64,000 bases of DNA from Meira nashicola. Its lineage: Eukaryota > Basidiomycota > Exobasidiomycetes > Exobasidiales > Brachybasidiaceae. The stretch spans positions 372,001 to 436,000 of the forward strand of contig BCJU01000003.1 in NCBI GenBank assembly GCA_001600355.1, given 5' to 3'. The notes under the pieces were generated by a model. That model saw only the letters and a list, made by a program, of their open reading frames with translations, was not told where the DNA came from and did not search any database. The translations under genes and the position numbers were made by a program. Of this stretch, positions 1-10,723 are shown piece by piece (the first letter of the stretch is position 1; the number at the start of each line of letters is the position of its first letter).

Positions 1-199
1 TCATCCATATTCAATCTCATCTTCTTAATTTTTGTTGTTTATTGTTCTCTCTTACAATAAACACATTTCCTGCCGTGCTTCTTCATTTGCTTTAATTGTT
101 GTAGCACCTTTTCCCTTTTTCATTACCATCAAGTAGTGTACATTGCTACTTCACCAAATAATACTCTTTTAATCAAACTCTCATAGCCTTTTCGGAATC

Positions 200-1327
200 A
201 TGGGAAAGAAGGACAAAAAAGGCGCTGAAGAAGCAAATTCTGCACCTCAACCACCAAAAGAAACAAAAAAGAATACAGGTATCGAAGGAGGAATTCATTT
301 TGATTCATCAGATTCTGTTTCTGATAATGCACGTAAACAAGTTAATCTTGAACATATCACTAAACCATGGACTCGTGATACATGGGAACGTGCTCGTCCT
401 TGGATCTTAGAACAACGTCAAAAGTTGGAAGGATTAGGATGGTCAAATGTTGATGGAGCAAGAACGGAATTATTTGTTCTTAAAAAGAATGCGCCACATG
501 GATCTTTCACGGAAGATGGATGTGAGTATTGTAATGATAGACTTTGTCTCGATATATACTGACATCTTTTACCTTCTCACGGTCATTATCTTTTAGCCAT
601 TTACATTCGTGTACCAAAGAAGTTCATCGACTTCAATCGTTCAGGCAAGACTGGCGGTGATGAAGGAGGTGCAGAAGAAGGNGGTGAAGGAGAAGAAGGA
701 GAAAAGAAGAAAAAGAAGCCAAGTCGTGTATCGAAAAAGAAGGAAAATGCACCTTCTTATGAATTAAATGATCCTCTCGTTTGGAAGATCAAAGTTGAAA
801 ATGCTGAAAGTGATGATCCAGAACGTATTCCAAGCGTTGTTTTAGATCTTCCCGAACCAATGGAAAATATAATGTATATGGTCATGACCTTACAACCAGG
901 TTTAATTCGATTACATGCAGCACGCAAGAATGTCGTTCAACCAGGAACAAAACAAAGTGCAACTCGTGATGATGCAGAAACACCTACTGTTCGTCATACT
1001 GCAATGGTAGCTTCATCTGAAGCATATACTAGAACATTACCTCCAGCATATTGGTTTAAACGTAATATGGAATCTTTACAAAAGATTTTAAATTCTGGAG
1101 AAGAAGGAAAAGAATATGAACATACATTAGCAGCTGCTGAAAACGTTCAAAGAGCAGTTACACGTGATTGCAAAGATGTTGAAGAAAGAACATGGGAAGA
1201 AAAGATTGGAGGTGAGAAAGGTGGCGATGGAGCTGCAAATGCTACTCCTGCTACTGCTGCTGCAACTGGTGGTGCAAAGAAGACCAAGAAGGCCAAAGAT
1301 GCACCTGCAGCTGCCGTTGCTGCTTAA
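200..1327 (+). CDS. Conserved Lys/Ala-rich hypothetical protein, two exons
   Basis: Not recognised. Exon 1 is 200-521, intron 522-596 (GTGAGT...TTTTAG), exon 2 597-1327, giving about 350 residues. Splicing joins phase 1 ends and turns a short truncated frame into a continuous one. The first 30 residues are Lys-rich (MGKKDKK...). Residues about 40-120 form a globular-looking part with the motif WTRDTWERARPWILEQ and VPKKFIDF. A Gly/Glu/Lys-rich linker follows near residues 128-155, then a second folded part with LNDPLVWKIKVE and PPAYWFKRNMESL. The C-terminus is an Ala/Lys-rich tail (GAKKTKKAKDAPAAA), suggesting nucleic-acid or ribosome contact, but that is inference. One ambiguous base at 682 is a third position in a GGN glycine codon and does not matter. 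Bases 1-199 are AT-rich 5' leader or promoter. Confidence 0.75.
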
Positions 1328-1800
1328 TTAAGCCAGTAAGCAAGCGCTCCTTTTTCTCTTTTCTTGATGTGTTGTTCTTTTCTTGAATCTTTTTGTTCTT
1401 ACTATATAATGAAAACCCAAAGTTGAAATGTGATGAGAAATTTGATGGAAGAGAGCGAGAGAGAGAGATTGAACTGTTTGTGAAGGAAGCCCGTTTTCCG
1501 TTCTTTCCTTTTTTTCCTCCACTTTTTATTCGCCCAAATCCGGTTCGGAAGGCACTTTATCCGTGTCTTAGATTTTTTTTGTTGCAAAAATGACCTTTCA
1601 AACGCGTTCTTTTGTTCTGAATTGCATCGGGTAAGCCTAAGCGGAAATTAATGTATGCAGGGTGAGGTGAAGTGAAGCGTTCAAAACGGCGATCAATCAA
1701 TTTTATGAAGTTTGTGCCAAGTATATGCATATAGTGTACTTTTTTCTTTAATCTTTCTTTTTCTCTCACCCATCACACCTACCTTTAATCATCACCCATC
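1328..1800. other. Intergenic region, 3' end of first gene and promoter of acyltransferase
   Basis: No convincing gene. It contains a purine-rich patch with GAGAGAGAGAG near 1450-1470, pyrimidine tracts near 1500-1520, and one ACGCGT palindrome near 1600. Overlapping short frames on both strands are low-complexity and unsupported. Confidence 0.6.
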
Positions 1801-3741
1801 ATGGCTACCGCGCAAACTTCACCGCCAAATCATGGAAGGGGAACTGCTGCTGAACAAGGAGCAAGAATTCGAGCTCAAATGGAAGAAAGACGAAAAAGTC
1901 AAATTCAACCTGAACCAAAGATTGAGAAAAGGAAATCCAAACCTGTCAAACAAGAGAAGCCGCCTAAGCAAGAGAAGCCAGTAAAAGAAGAGAAACCTGT
2001 CAAGCAAGAGAAGCCAGTAAAACAAGAAAAACCAGTAAAACAAGAGAAGCCAGTAGAAAAACCTGTCAAGCAAGAGAAGCCAAAGCAGAAAGCAGAATTG
2101 AATGAAAAGTCAGCAACGAGTACAGCTGCTGCAACACCTGCTCCCAAAAGATCGGAATCTAGCTCGCATCCAGTTTACGAAAAACGTGGAAGATGTTTCC
2201 CAGTAACAGGAATTGATAATTTAGCACTTTTAATGGAAGGTGATGATTATCAAACGACATGTTTTTCAGTTTATTTGTTTAAAACTGAATTAGACAATGA
2301 AACTCTTTACAAATTTTTCCGTAAATTGGTTGCTTGGTATCCAAAATATCATTACGTCGCTGAACTTTCACCTTCAGAAGCATCAAAGAAAGAAAAACAA
2401 TTCAAGAAAAATAATGGTGAACCTGTTTCACAAGAACCAACAGAAACTGATAAGCGAGGCAGAAGGACACGTTATACCAAAACTTTGAAAGCAGGTGGTT
2501 GGTTTAGACCGGCAAGATGGCGTTATGCAGACACATTCAATGTGGAAGACAATATTGTAGAAATGAACAATCCACCAAATGGAACTGATGATGATGCATT
2601 ACACGCACTCGCAGGTCAATTTTTAAGTGAGCATTTTGATTATAGTAAGCCACTTTGGAAAGCACTTTGCGTTCGTGGTTTGAATACAAGTAAAGGAGCA
2701 AAAAGTGCATTGATGATCAAAGTTCATCATGCACTAAGTGACGGACAAGGAATGATTATGAGTTATCATACTGCTTTATCAGCGTTAGAAACTGATGCAA
2801 AGATTGAAGAAGTTCAAGCGCAAGTTGATATTCGAAGTAAGAAAGGTGAACAAAAGAAACCTGGTCAACGTAACGTTCATCCAACTTTATGGGGTACAAC
2901 CAAACATGGATGGCATACGGTTCGTGGATTGTATTTCCGTAGCAGAAAAGCTTTCGATTATCCTGGCAGTAAAAGAAATCCTGATAGATTTTATTGTCAT
3001 AGTGATGGTATTCCAATGCAAGATATCAAATTGGTTCGAGATGCATTTTCTGATGCAGGTTTAGATTTAACATTAAATGATGTTGCTTGTGCCGTTTTAT
3101 CTCGTGCACTTCGTATGGCTGCCGAAAGAACTGAACCTGGACCGGTAAAAGATAAACGTGTTGCCGTATTTGTTCCTATAAGCAAACGTCCGACTGGCAA
3201 TTGGGATTTAACGAATTTCACAACAGGTGCTATTGCATGGTTTGCATTTAATGATCCCAAAAAAGTACCATTCAAAGAACAATTAAGTCAAGTTCATCGT
3301 GAAATGAATCGGATAAAAAGATCTCATTGGCCACATATTTGGTTCAATTTATTCGGTTTCATTAGTAAAAGAAGAGCTTGGTATGCACCAAATTATCCAA
3401 TAGCAAAAGGAATATTTGATTTAACAGCACGCGAATATCATGTTGCAACAAATTTACCCGGTCCAAGTAAACCTATTAAATTTGGTGATCATGAAGCATT
3501 TGCTTATCATGTCCTTCCTCCAAGTTCTCCCGGTAAATCTTCTTTAGCAATAGGAATGATTTCTTATGCAAACAATTTCAGCTTAGCAGTTTCATGTGAT
3601 GGTGCAAAAGAATTTAAAGAAAGACGTTTAACCGAAGAAATTTGTAAAGCATTCCAAGATGCTTCTCAAGAATTAGTCAAAGCTGCCGAAGCGGAAAAAG
3701 AATTGAATAAAAATGGTAACAATTCTGCAAACAAGAAATAA
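1801..3741 (+). CDS. Wax ester synthase/diacylglycerol acyltransferase-like (WS/DGAT) O-acyltransferase
   Basis: Predicted acyl-CoA-dependent O-acyltransferase of the WS/DGAT family, which makes wax esters or triacylglycerol. It is 646 residues and intronless. The catalytic HHxxxDG motif is visible as HHALSDG at residues 309-315, preceded by LMIKV. The C-terminal family signature includes TNLPGPSKPIKFGDHE and a later SYANNFSLAVSCDG segment. The N-terminal 130 residues are unlike the family: a charged stretch rich in Lys, Glu, Pro and Gln with seven heptad-like KQEKPVK repeats, then an Ala/Ser/Thr linker. The fold proper seems to begin near the FPVTGIDNLALLMEGDDY segment, equivalent to the usual start of bacterial enzymes. 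I see no clear membrane helix. Substrate cannot be read from sequence. Confidence 0.85.
   Translation: MATAQTSPPNHGRGTAAEQGARIRAQMEERRKSQIQPEPKIEKRKSKPVKQEKPPKQEKPVKEEKPVKQEKPVKQEKPVKQEKPVEKPVKQEKPKQKAELNEKSATSTAAATPAPKRSESSSHPVYEKRGRCFPVTGIDNLALLMEGDDYQTTCFSVYLFKTELDNETLYKFFRKLVAWYPKYHYVAELSPSEASKKEKQFKKNNGEPVSQEPTETDKRGRRTRYTKTLKAGGWFRPARWRYADTFNVEDNIVEMNNPPNGTDDDALHALAGQFLSEHFDYSKPLWKALCVRGLNTSKGAKSALMIKVHHALSDGQGMIMSYHTALSALETDAKIEEVQAQVDIRSKKGEQKKPGQRNVHPTLWGTTKHGWHTVRGLYFRSRKAFDYPGSKRNPDRFYCHSDGIPMQDIKLVRDAFSDAGLDLTLNDVACAVLSRALRMAAERTEPGPVKDKRVAVFVPISKRPTGNWDLTNFTTGAIAWFAFNDPKKVPFKEQLSQVHREMNRIKRSHWPHIWFNLFGFISKRRAWYAPNYPIAKGIFDLTAREYHVATNLPGPSKPIKFGDHEAFAYHVLPPSSPGKSSLAIGMISYANNFSLAVSCDGAKEFKERRLTEEICKAFQDASQELVKAAEAEKELNKNGNNSANKK
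1939..2082 (+). repeat. Heptad coding repeat KQEKPVK in the acyltransferase N-terminus
   Basis: About seven tandem imperfect 21-base units encode K-[QE]-E-K-P-[VP]-K at residues 47-94. The unit is kept at protein level with synonymous differences (aag/aaa, cct/cca, gtc/gta), so it is not a recent perfect slippage array. Confidence 0.9.
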
Positions 3742-4191
3742 AACACATTCTCTCTCGTTTCACACTCATTTAAAATCAGTACACACTCATTGATCTTGTT
3801 TCTAACTCTTATATCACTTTTGTATCTCTCTCTAATAAGGATTCGATAATATTATATAATCGCTTAACAGTAAAATGGAAATGGCGTGTTGTAAATTATG
3901 ACGCGTATGGTTAAGTGCGATTTCGCACACGCGTAAGACCAGTCTAGGCCTAAAATTATACTGCACCCAAAACTGGCAACTCATACTATTACAATAACAC
4001 CATATTTAGTCCTCATCGCCATCAATTTGTTTGTACACGTGTCACGCAATCATCATAAAAGCTAAAAGATGTATTAGAATATATCAACACAGAACAATAT
4101 TAATGCTCAATGAAGAGAGTTTCTGAGAAAGAAATAAGAGAGAGAGAAAGAATATATCGGTACACGATTGCATTGCTGAGCAACAACACAA
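3742..4191. other. Intergenic region between convergent 3' ends
   Basis: Lies between the 3' end of the acyltransferase and the 3' end of histone H3, so it holds two 3' UTRs. There are two ACGCGT palindromes near 3901 and 3930 and a short inverted repeat around the GTGCGATTTCGCAC sequence near 3916-3930. No gene seen. Confidence 0.6.
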
Positions 4192-6712
<2,521 letters not shown>

Positions 6713-7257
6713 TCAAGCAGCAGCCGAGACCTTTCTACCAGAACGTGTGGTTGTAGTAGTCTTCTTAGTTGCCGTCTTTGCAGCATCTTTTCCGGTATCC
6801 TTTTTCTTTGCAGCAGAAGAAGTACTTTTGGAAGTTGAACTTTTGGTCTTCTTTTCAGTAGAATTTGCAGATGCTTTTTTAGCAGAAGTTTCTTTCTTCT
6901 CACCAACAGGTGCACCTTTAGGTTTACGTTCACCTTTTTTAACGGCAGAATCTTTTGGTTGAGGATCACCTTTTTCTGCTTTATTTGGATTATCACCTGT
7001 ATTTTCATAATCTCCTCCTTTTGCTTCATACTTTTTTGCCATTTCTGCTGCTTTCCATGCTGACCATTGTCCTTTACCGCCACCTTTTTCCATTTGAAGA
7101 ACCTCTGTAAAGGAAAAAAGGAAATCATTTCATTGTTAGTTGGACTGATTGATGAAAGTGGAGGAGGTTGAATATATGCACTTTTTCTTTTTCACTCACC
7201 TTTCTTCGCTTCTTCCCTCTTTTTGGGATCTGTTGGCTTTCCTTTAGAAGATGGCAT
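6713..7257 (-). CDS. Small conserved basic fungal protein with GKGQWSAWKA motif, two exons
   Basis: About 149 residues. Exon 1 runs 7257-7200 (MPSSKGKPTDPKKREEAKK), intron 7199-7105 (GTGAGT...ACAG), exon 2 7104-6713. The join restores one frame and gives GKPTDPKKRE then GGGKGQWSAWKAAEMAKKYE, a pattern I recall from short uncharacterised fungal proteins. The remaining two thirds are Lys/Ser/Thr-rich and low complexity (TKSSTSKSTSSAAKKK) and likely disordered. No signal peptide or membrane segment. The strong positive charge suggests a nuclear or nucleic-acid-associated role, but this is inference only. Confidence 0.75.
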
Positions 7258-7678
7258 ATTGATTAATAGTGATTGAATGAAAATAGATGGTGGATGGGTT
7301 CCAAGGTGGATGGAGAATCATACCCCATATAGATAATTATTATACAATCATACCTATCATCAACTTATTTTTGACTTTTGACCCTGCATGACAATCGATT
7401 CTACTGACATAATCTGGGCACATTTGCACTCTTTTAGTTTACTTATTGTATGCTTTTCCTGTCCGCTCTTGCGCTAAATGGGGTAAGTGGATAAATAAGG
7501 CGACAGGCGCGCGCCACCGCAAGATAAGTAGTAGTCTAGGCTTGGCTGTATGCAGAGGATGTATTACTTAATAACTGAACACTTTCGATCTTTACGTCAT
7601 AACTTCATAACATCACGATTCGCATTCGCATTCAAGAAATTTCAAAAGTGTTCACGTGTACACATTGTTTAAAACATC
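7258..7678. other. Intergenic region between the small basic gene and the first GH3 gene
   Basis: Contains the 5' side of the small basic protein gene and the 3' side of the beta-glucosidase. A CACGTG E-box lies near 7652, and a GTCTAGGCTTGG sequence near 7532. No gene seen. Confidence 0.55.
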
Positions 7679-10186
7679 TCATGACTTTGTGTTGATCATC
7701 GTACCATTTTTGATCGTGACAATGACTTTACCTGCTAGAGTATTAGCATTCGAACTTGCACCACTCCAAAAAGTGAATTCTCCATCTGGCATGACAAACT
7801 TTTGTTGAACGACATCCCAATAACTCATTTCTCTTTGGGTAACTTTGAATGAAACAGATACTGTCTGTCCTGATTGAATAGGTCCAGCCTTTTCAAATCC
7901 AACTAATTGTCGTTTTGGTATTTCGGGTAAATTGTCTGACGTTGGAAAGGTTATGTAAAGTTGACTAACTTCTTTTCCAGCTACCGATCCAGCATTTTTA
8001 ATGGAAGTTGAAAGTTGAACTATGTATTTCCATAATGATGAATCTCCACCAACGGATGAATTATGTGCAACTTCAGTCGGATAACTTGAACCATCATTGA
8101 TTGGTTGAGCAAAAAGTTGATCTGAATGAATAAAAGTGGTATACGATATACCATGTCCGAATGGAATCAAAGGGGTAATATTTTTTTTGTCATATAATCG
8201 ATAATCGATGAAAACGCCTTCATCGAATGAAATTGGAATCGTTTCATCTGCTTGCATTTCTCTCACGATAAGAATATAATTTGAAGCATCTTTCTTGGAC
8301 AAAATCGAATACGGCATTTTACCAGACGGTATCACATTACCATATAAAACATTCGCTAAGGTATTACCCGATTCTTGACCTGGTAAATGCGGAAAGAGTA
8401 AAGCAGAAACGTTCGGATTGCTAAACCAGTCATCCATATAAATAGCACCGACTGTATGAACGATCACGATCGTATTGTTCGAAATAGAGGCTACCTTTTG
8501 GATCAAAGCATTACCATTTGCTTCTAACTCTAAACTGAATCGATCAGAATCTTCTCCTGAACGTGCTTGAACGAAAACCAAAGAAGCATCTGCCCAAGCT
8601 GCATATTGTTCAATCAATTTTCCATTCTTACCTTCAAGATCGGTATCGTTTAGATTACTGGAAATTGAGCCACCATATTGACTTGTCAATTCGGTCAAAG
8701 CTGCTAAAGGATCGATCAAATATGGAAAAAATCCTGCACCTGATCCCCAACCCATCGCATTTGTACCATTATTTTCACTATTTGCCGGACAAAAATTCGA
8801 ACCTGGTCCAAGCCAAAGTTGACACCCATTTATTCCCATCGGATTTGGTCCTGCATCAGATCCAAAGACTGCAATTCTTGCTTTTTTGTTTAATGGTAAA
8901 CCTGTTCCTTTCACATTTCTACCATTAACGCATTTTTGTGGTCCACAATCATTTGGTTTTCGGTTATTGAAGATCAAGGTTATTGCTTCTTGATTAATTT
9001 GCTTTGAAATTTGTTTTGCTTCAATCGTTTGTACGTTCACATGTTCGTTCACAATCTTACCATAAATTTCAGTTCCTTGCCAACCATCTTTATAATTTGT
9101 TTTTGGATAACCATGATCTTGTCCATGATAATAATATTGAGTTAATAAACGTTGAATTGCATCATCAATACGTTCGATAGGAATCTTTCCTGTATCAACG
9201 GCATCAATCATTGCTTGTCCAGTAACTAAATTCATTTTTCCACCTCCATGAGCACCACCAGGCATTATAACATCCGTACCTGCATTATAACCTTGAGAAG
9301 AATCAAAAACAGCTGACCAATCTGAAACGACAAAACCTTGAAAGTTTAATTCATGTTTTAAAATTTGATTTAAAACTTTTTCATTTTGACAGCCTTGTGT
9401 TCCATTTATTTCATTATAAACACACATTATTGCTCCCGAACCTGCCCTAATTGCATTCATAAAAGGTTTAAGATAAAGTTCATGTAACGTTCTATCATCC
9501 AAATTTGAACTATAAGCATGTTTTGTATTATTGATCGGATTAAATTGAAATTGACTGTTGGCTGCGTATAAAGTTCTGAAAGTTTCTTGTTCATAAGCAA
9601 TAAAGTGTTTTGAAGTTGCAATAACACCTTGGGATTGAATACCTTTAACAGTAGCATAAGAAGCTTCTCCATTTAAATAAACGTCTAATCCAAATCCTTC
9701 CCAAATTCTACCTTGAAAAACACTCCTTCCTAGTGGACCTCCAGTAACAGGACCCAATAATACATTTATACCTTTTCCACGAAATTCAAAAGCTAATCTT
9801 TGACCTCTTTTTTGCATTAATTGTCGATTAAAAGTCGCAGAAGTTGTTAAACCGGCAGGAAAAACTGTAACGAAATCAGAAGCACGAACGCCCGTTGGAC
9901 CATCTTGAAAACATAATTCCGGTAAACCTAAACGTGTTACACTACCTAAAGAACCTTCACAACGTGAACCTACTTCATATCCTAAACCACCAGTTAAATC
10001 TGCTTTTTCGGCTAATGTTAATTGTGAAACAATCAATTTTGCTTTTTTAACAGATTCGTCCCATGTTCTTCCATTAACAATTGCACGCTTTTGTATTGAT
10101 GCAAAGGATGCTGTTGTTAACCATGTCAAAAAGAGTAAGATAAATAGCCAGCATACTGAGTAAAATCTCGTTTGTGTAGTTGTCAT
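7679..10186 (-). CDS. Secreted GH3 beta-glucosidase, copy 1
   Basis: Hydrolyses terminal beta-D-glucosyl residues, probably of cellobiose or beta-glucan oligomers outside the cell. From the ATG at 10186 the protein is 835 residues; the frame stays open to a GTG at 10240, but no ATG lies there and a TATAAAA at 10271-10265 places transcription start near that point. The N-terminus is a signal peptide (hydrophobic CWLFILLFLTWLTTASFA). GH3 marks include GPTGVRASDF, KHFIAYEQE and the nucleophile Asp in VVSDW (residue 289), with ARSGEDSDR supplying the likely acid/base Glu (residue 545). The C-terminal third has the fibronectin-III-like segment with LVGFEKAGPI. Intronless. A close paralogue of equal length lies immediately upstream in the same direction. 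Confidence 0.95.
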   Translation of the reverse strand: MTTTQTRFYSVCWLFILLFLTWLTTASFASIQKRAIVNGRTWDESVKKAKLIVSQLTLAEKADLTGGLGYEVGSRCEGSLGSVTRLGLPELCFQDGPTGVRASDFVTVFPAGLTTSATFNRQLMQKRGQRLAFEFRGKGINVLLGPVTGGPLGRSVFQGRIWEGFGLDVYLNGEASYATVKGIQSQGVIATSKHFIAYEQETFRTLYAANSQFQFNPINNTKHAYSSNLDDRTLHELYLKPFMNAIRAGSGAIMCVYNEINGTQGCQNEKVLNQILKHELNFQGFVVSDWSAVFDSSQGYNAGTDVIMPGGAHGGGKMNLVTGQAMIDAVDTGKIPIERIDDAIQRLLTQYYYHGQDHGYPKTNYKDGWQGTEIYGKIVNEHVNVQTIEAKQISKQINQEAITLIFNNRKPNDCGPQKCVNGRNVKGTGLPLNKKARIAVFGSDAGPNPMGINGCQLWLGPGSNFCPANSENNGTNAMGWGSGAGFFPYLIDPLAALTELTSQYGGSISSNLNDTDLEGKNGKLIEQYAAWADASLVFVQARSGEDSDRFSLELEANGNALIQKVASISNNTIVIVHTVGAIYMDDWFSNPNVSALLFPHLPGQESGNTLANVLYGNVIPSGKMPYSILSKKDASNYILIVREMQADETIPISFDEGVFIDYRLYDKKNITPLIPFGHGISYTTFIHSDQLFAQPINDGSSYPTEVAHNSSVGGDSSLWKYIVQLSTSIKNAGSVAGKEVSQLYITFPTSDNLPEIPKRQLVGFEKAGPIQSGQTVSVSFKVTQREMSYWDVVQQKFVMPDGEFTFWSGASSNANTLAGKVIVTIKNGTMINTKS

Positions 10187-10723
10187 TATGCGTATTCTGA
10201 GGAAGGGAGGTAAAAGAAAAGGATGTAGTTTATTGGACACTGGATAGTAACAAAGATGATTCCCTTTTATACTCGATCAGGAATTTGTATATTCATGTAC
10301 CCCTGAGATTCGGGTATTCTCCATTCATTTCAACAAAGCATGAATTCAGTCTTCTAGAAATGATAAGAGAAAGATTCGACTCCGTCATTTACACGAATCT
10401 TCTGACCTTGCATAGACAGACTAAGATATTCTTTTGCAGAACTCCTTCTTTCCTTTTATGTCGGAGCCGAAGAAAAGAAGAGTGATTCGTGAGAGCGGAA
10501 TTGAAATTGTTTCGGGTACCGCCTTACTTATCTTATTTTTAAAGAAAAGAAAGGAGATGTAGAATACTACTTACCTAGGAGCTGAGAATGAATTAGGGTA
10601 TCGGAAGAGAATATTCTTCCATGCATGGTACCGTCAAATGCGCGCCTGTTCATATTTCAAAATCAATTTATATTATCTTTTAAGCTTTTCAACAACAATA
10701 CATATATTGCCTGAATATCTCTC
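10187..10723. promoter_or_regulatory. Promoter of GH3 copy 1 and 3' region of GH3 copy 2
   Basis: A TATAAAA box reads on the minus strand at 10271-10265, 85 bases before the chosen ATG. The rest is AT-rich without a supportable gene. Confidence 0.55.

Noticed and set aside
10187..10240. 18-residue N-terminal extension of GH3 copy 1
   Set aside because: It would start at GTG, not ATG, lies at the predicted transcription start behind a TATA box, and would put a non-hydrophobic stretch before the signal peptide.
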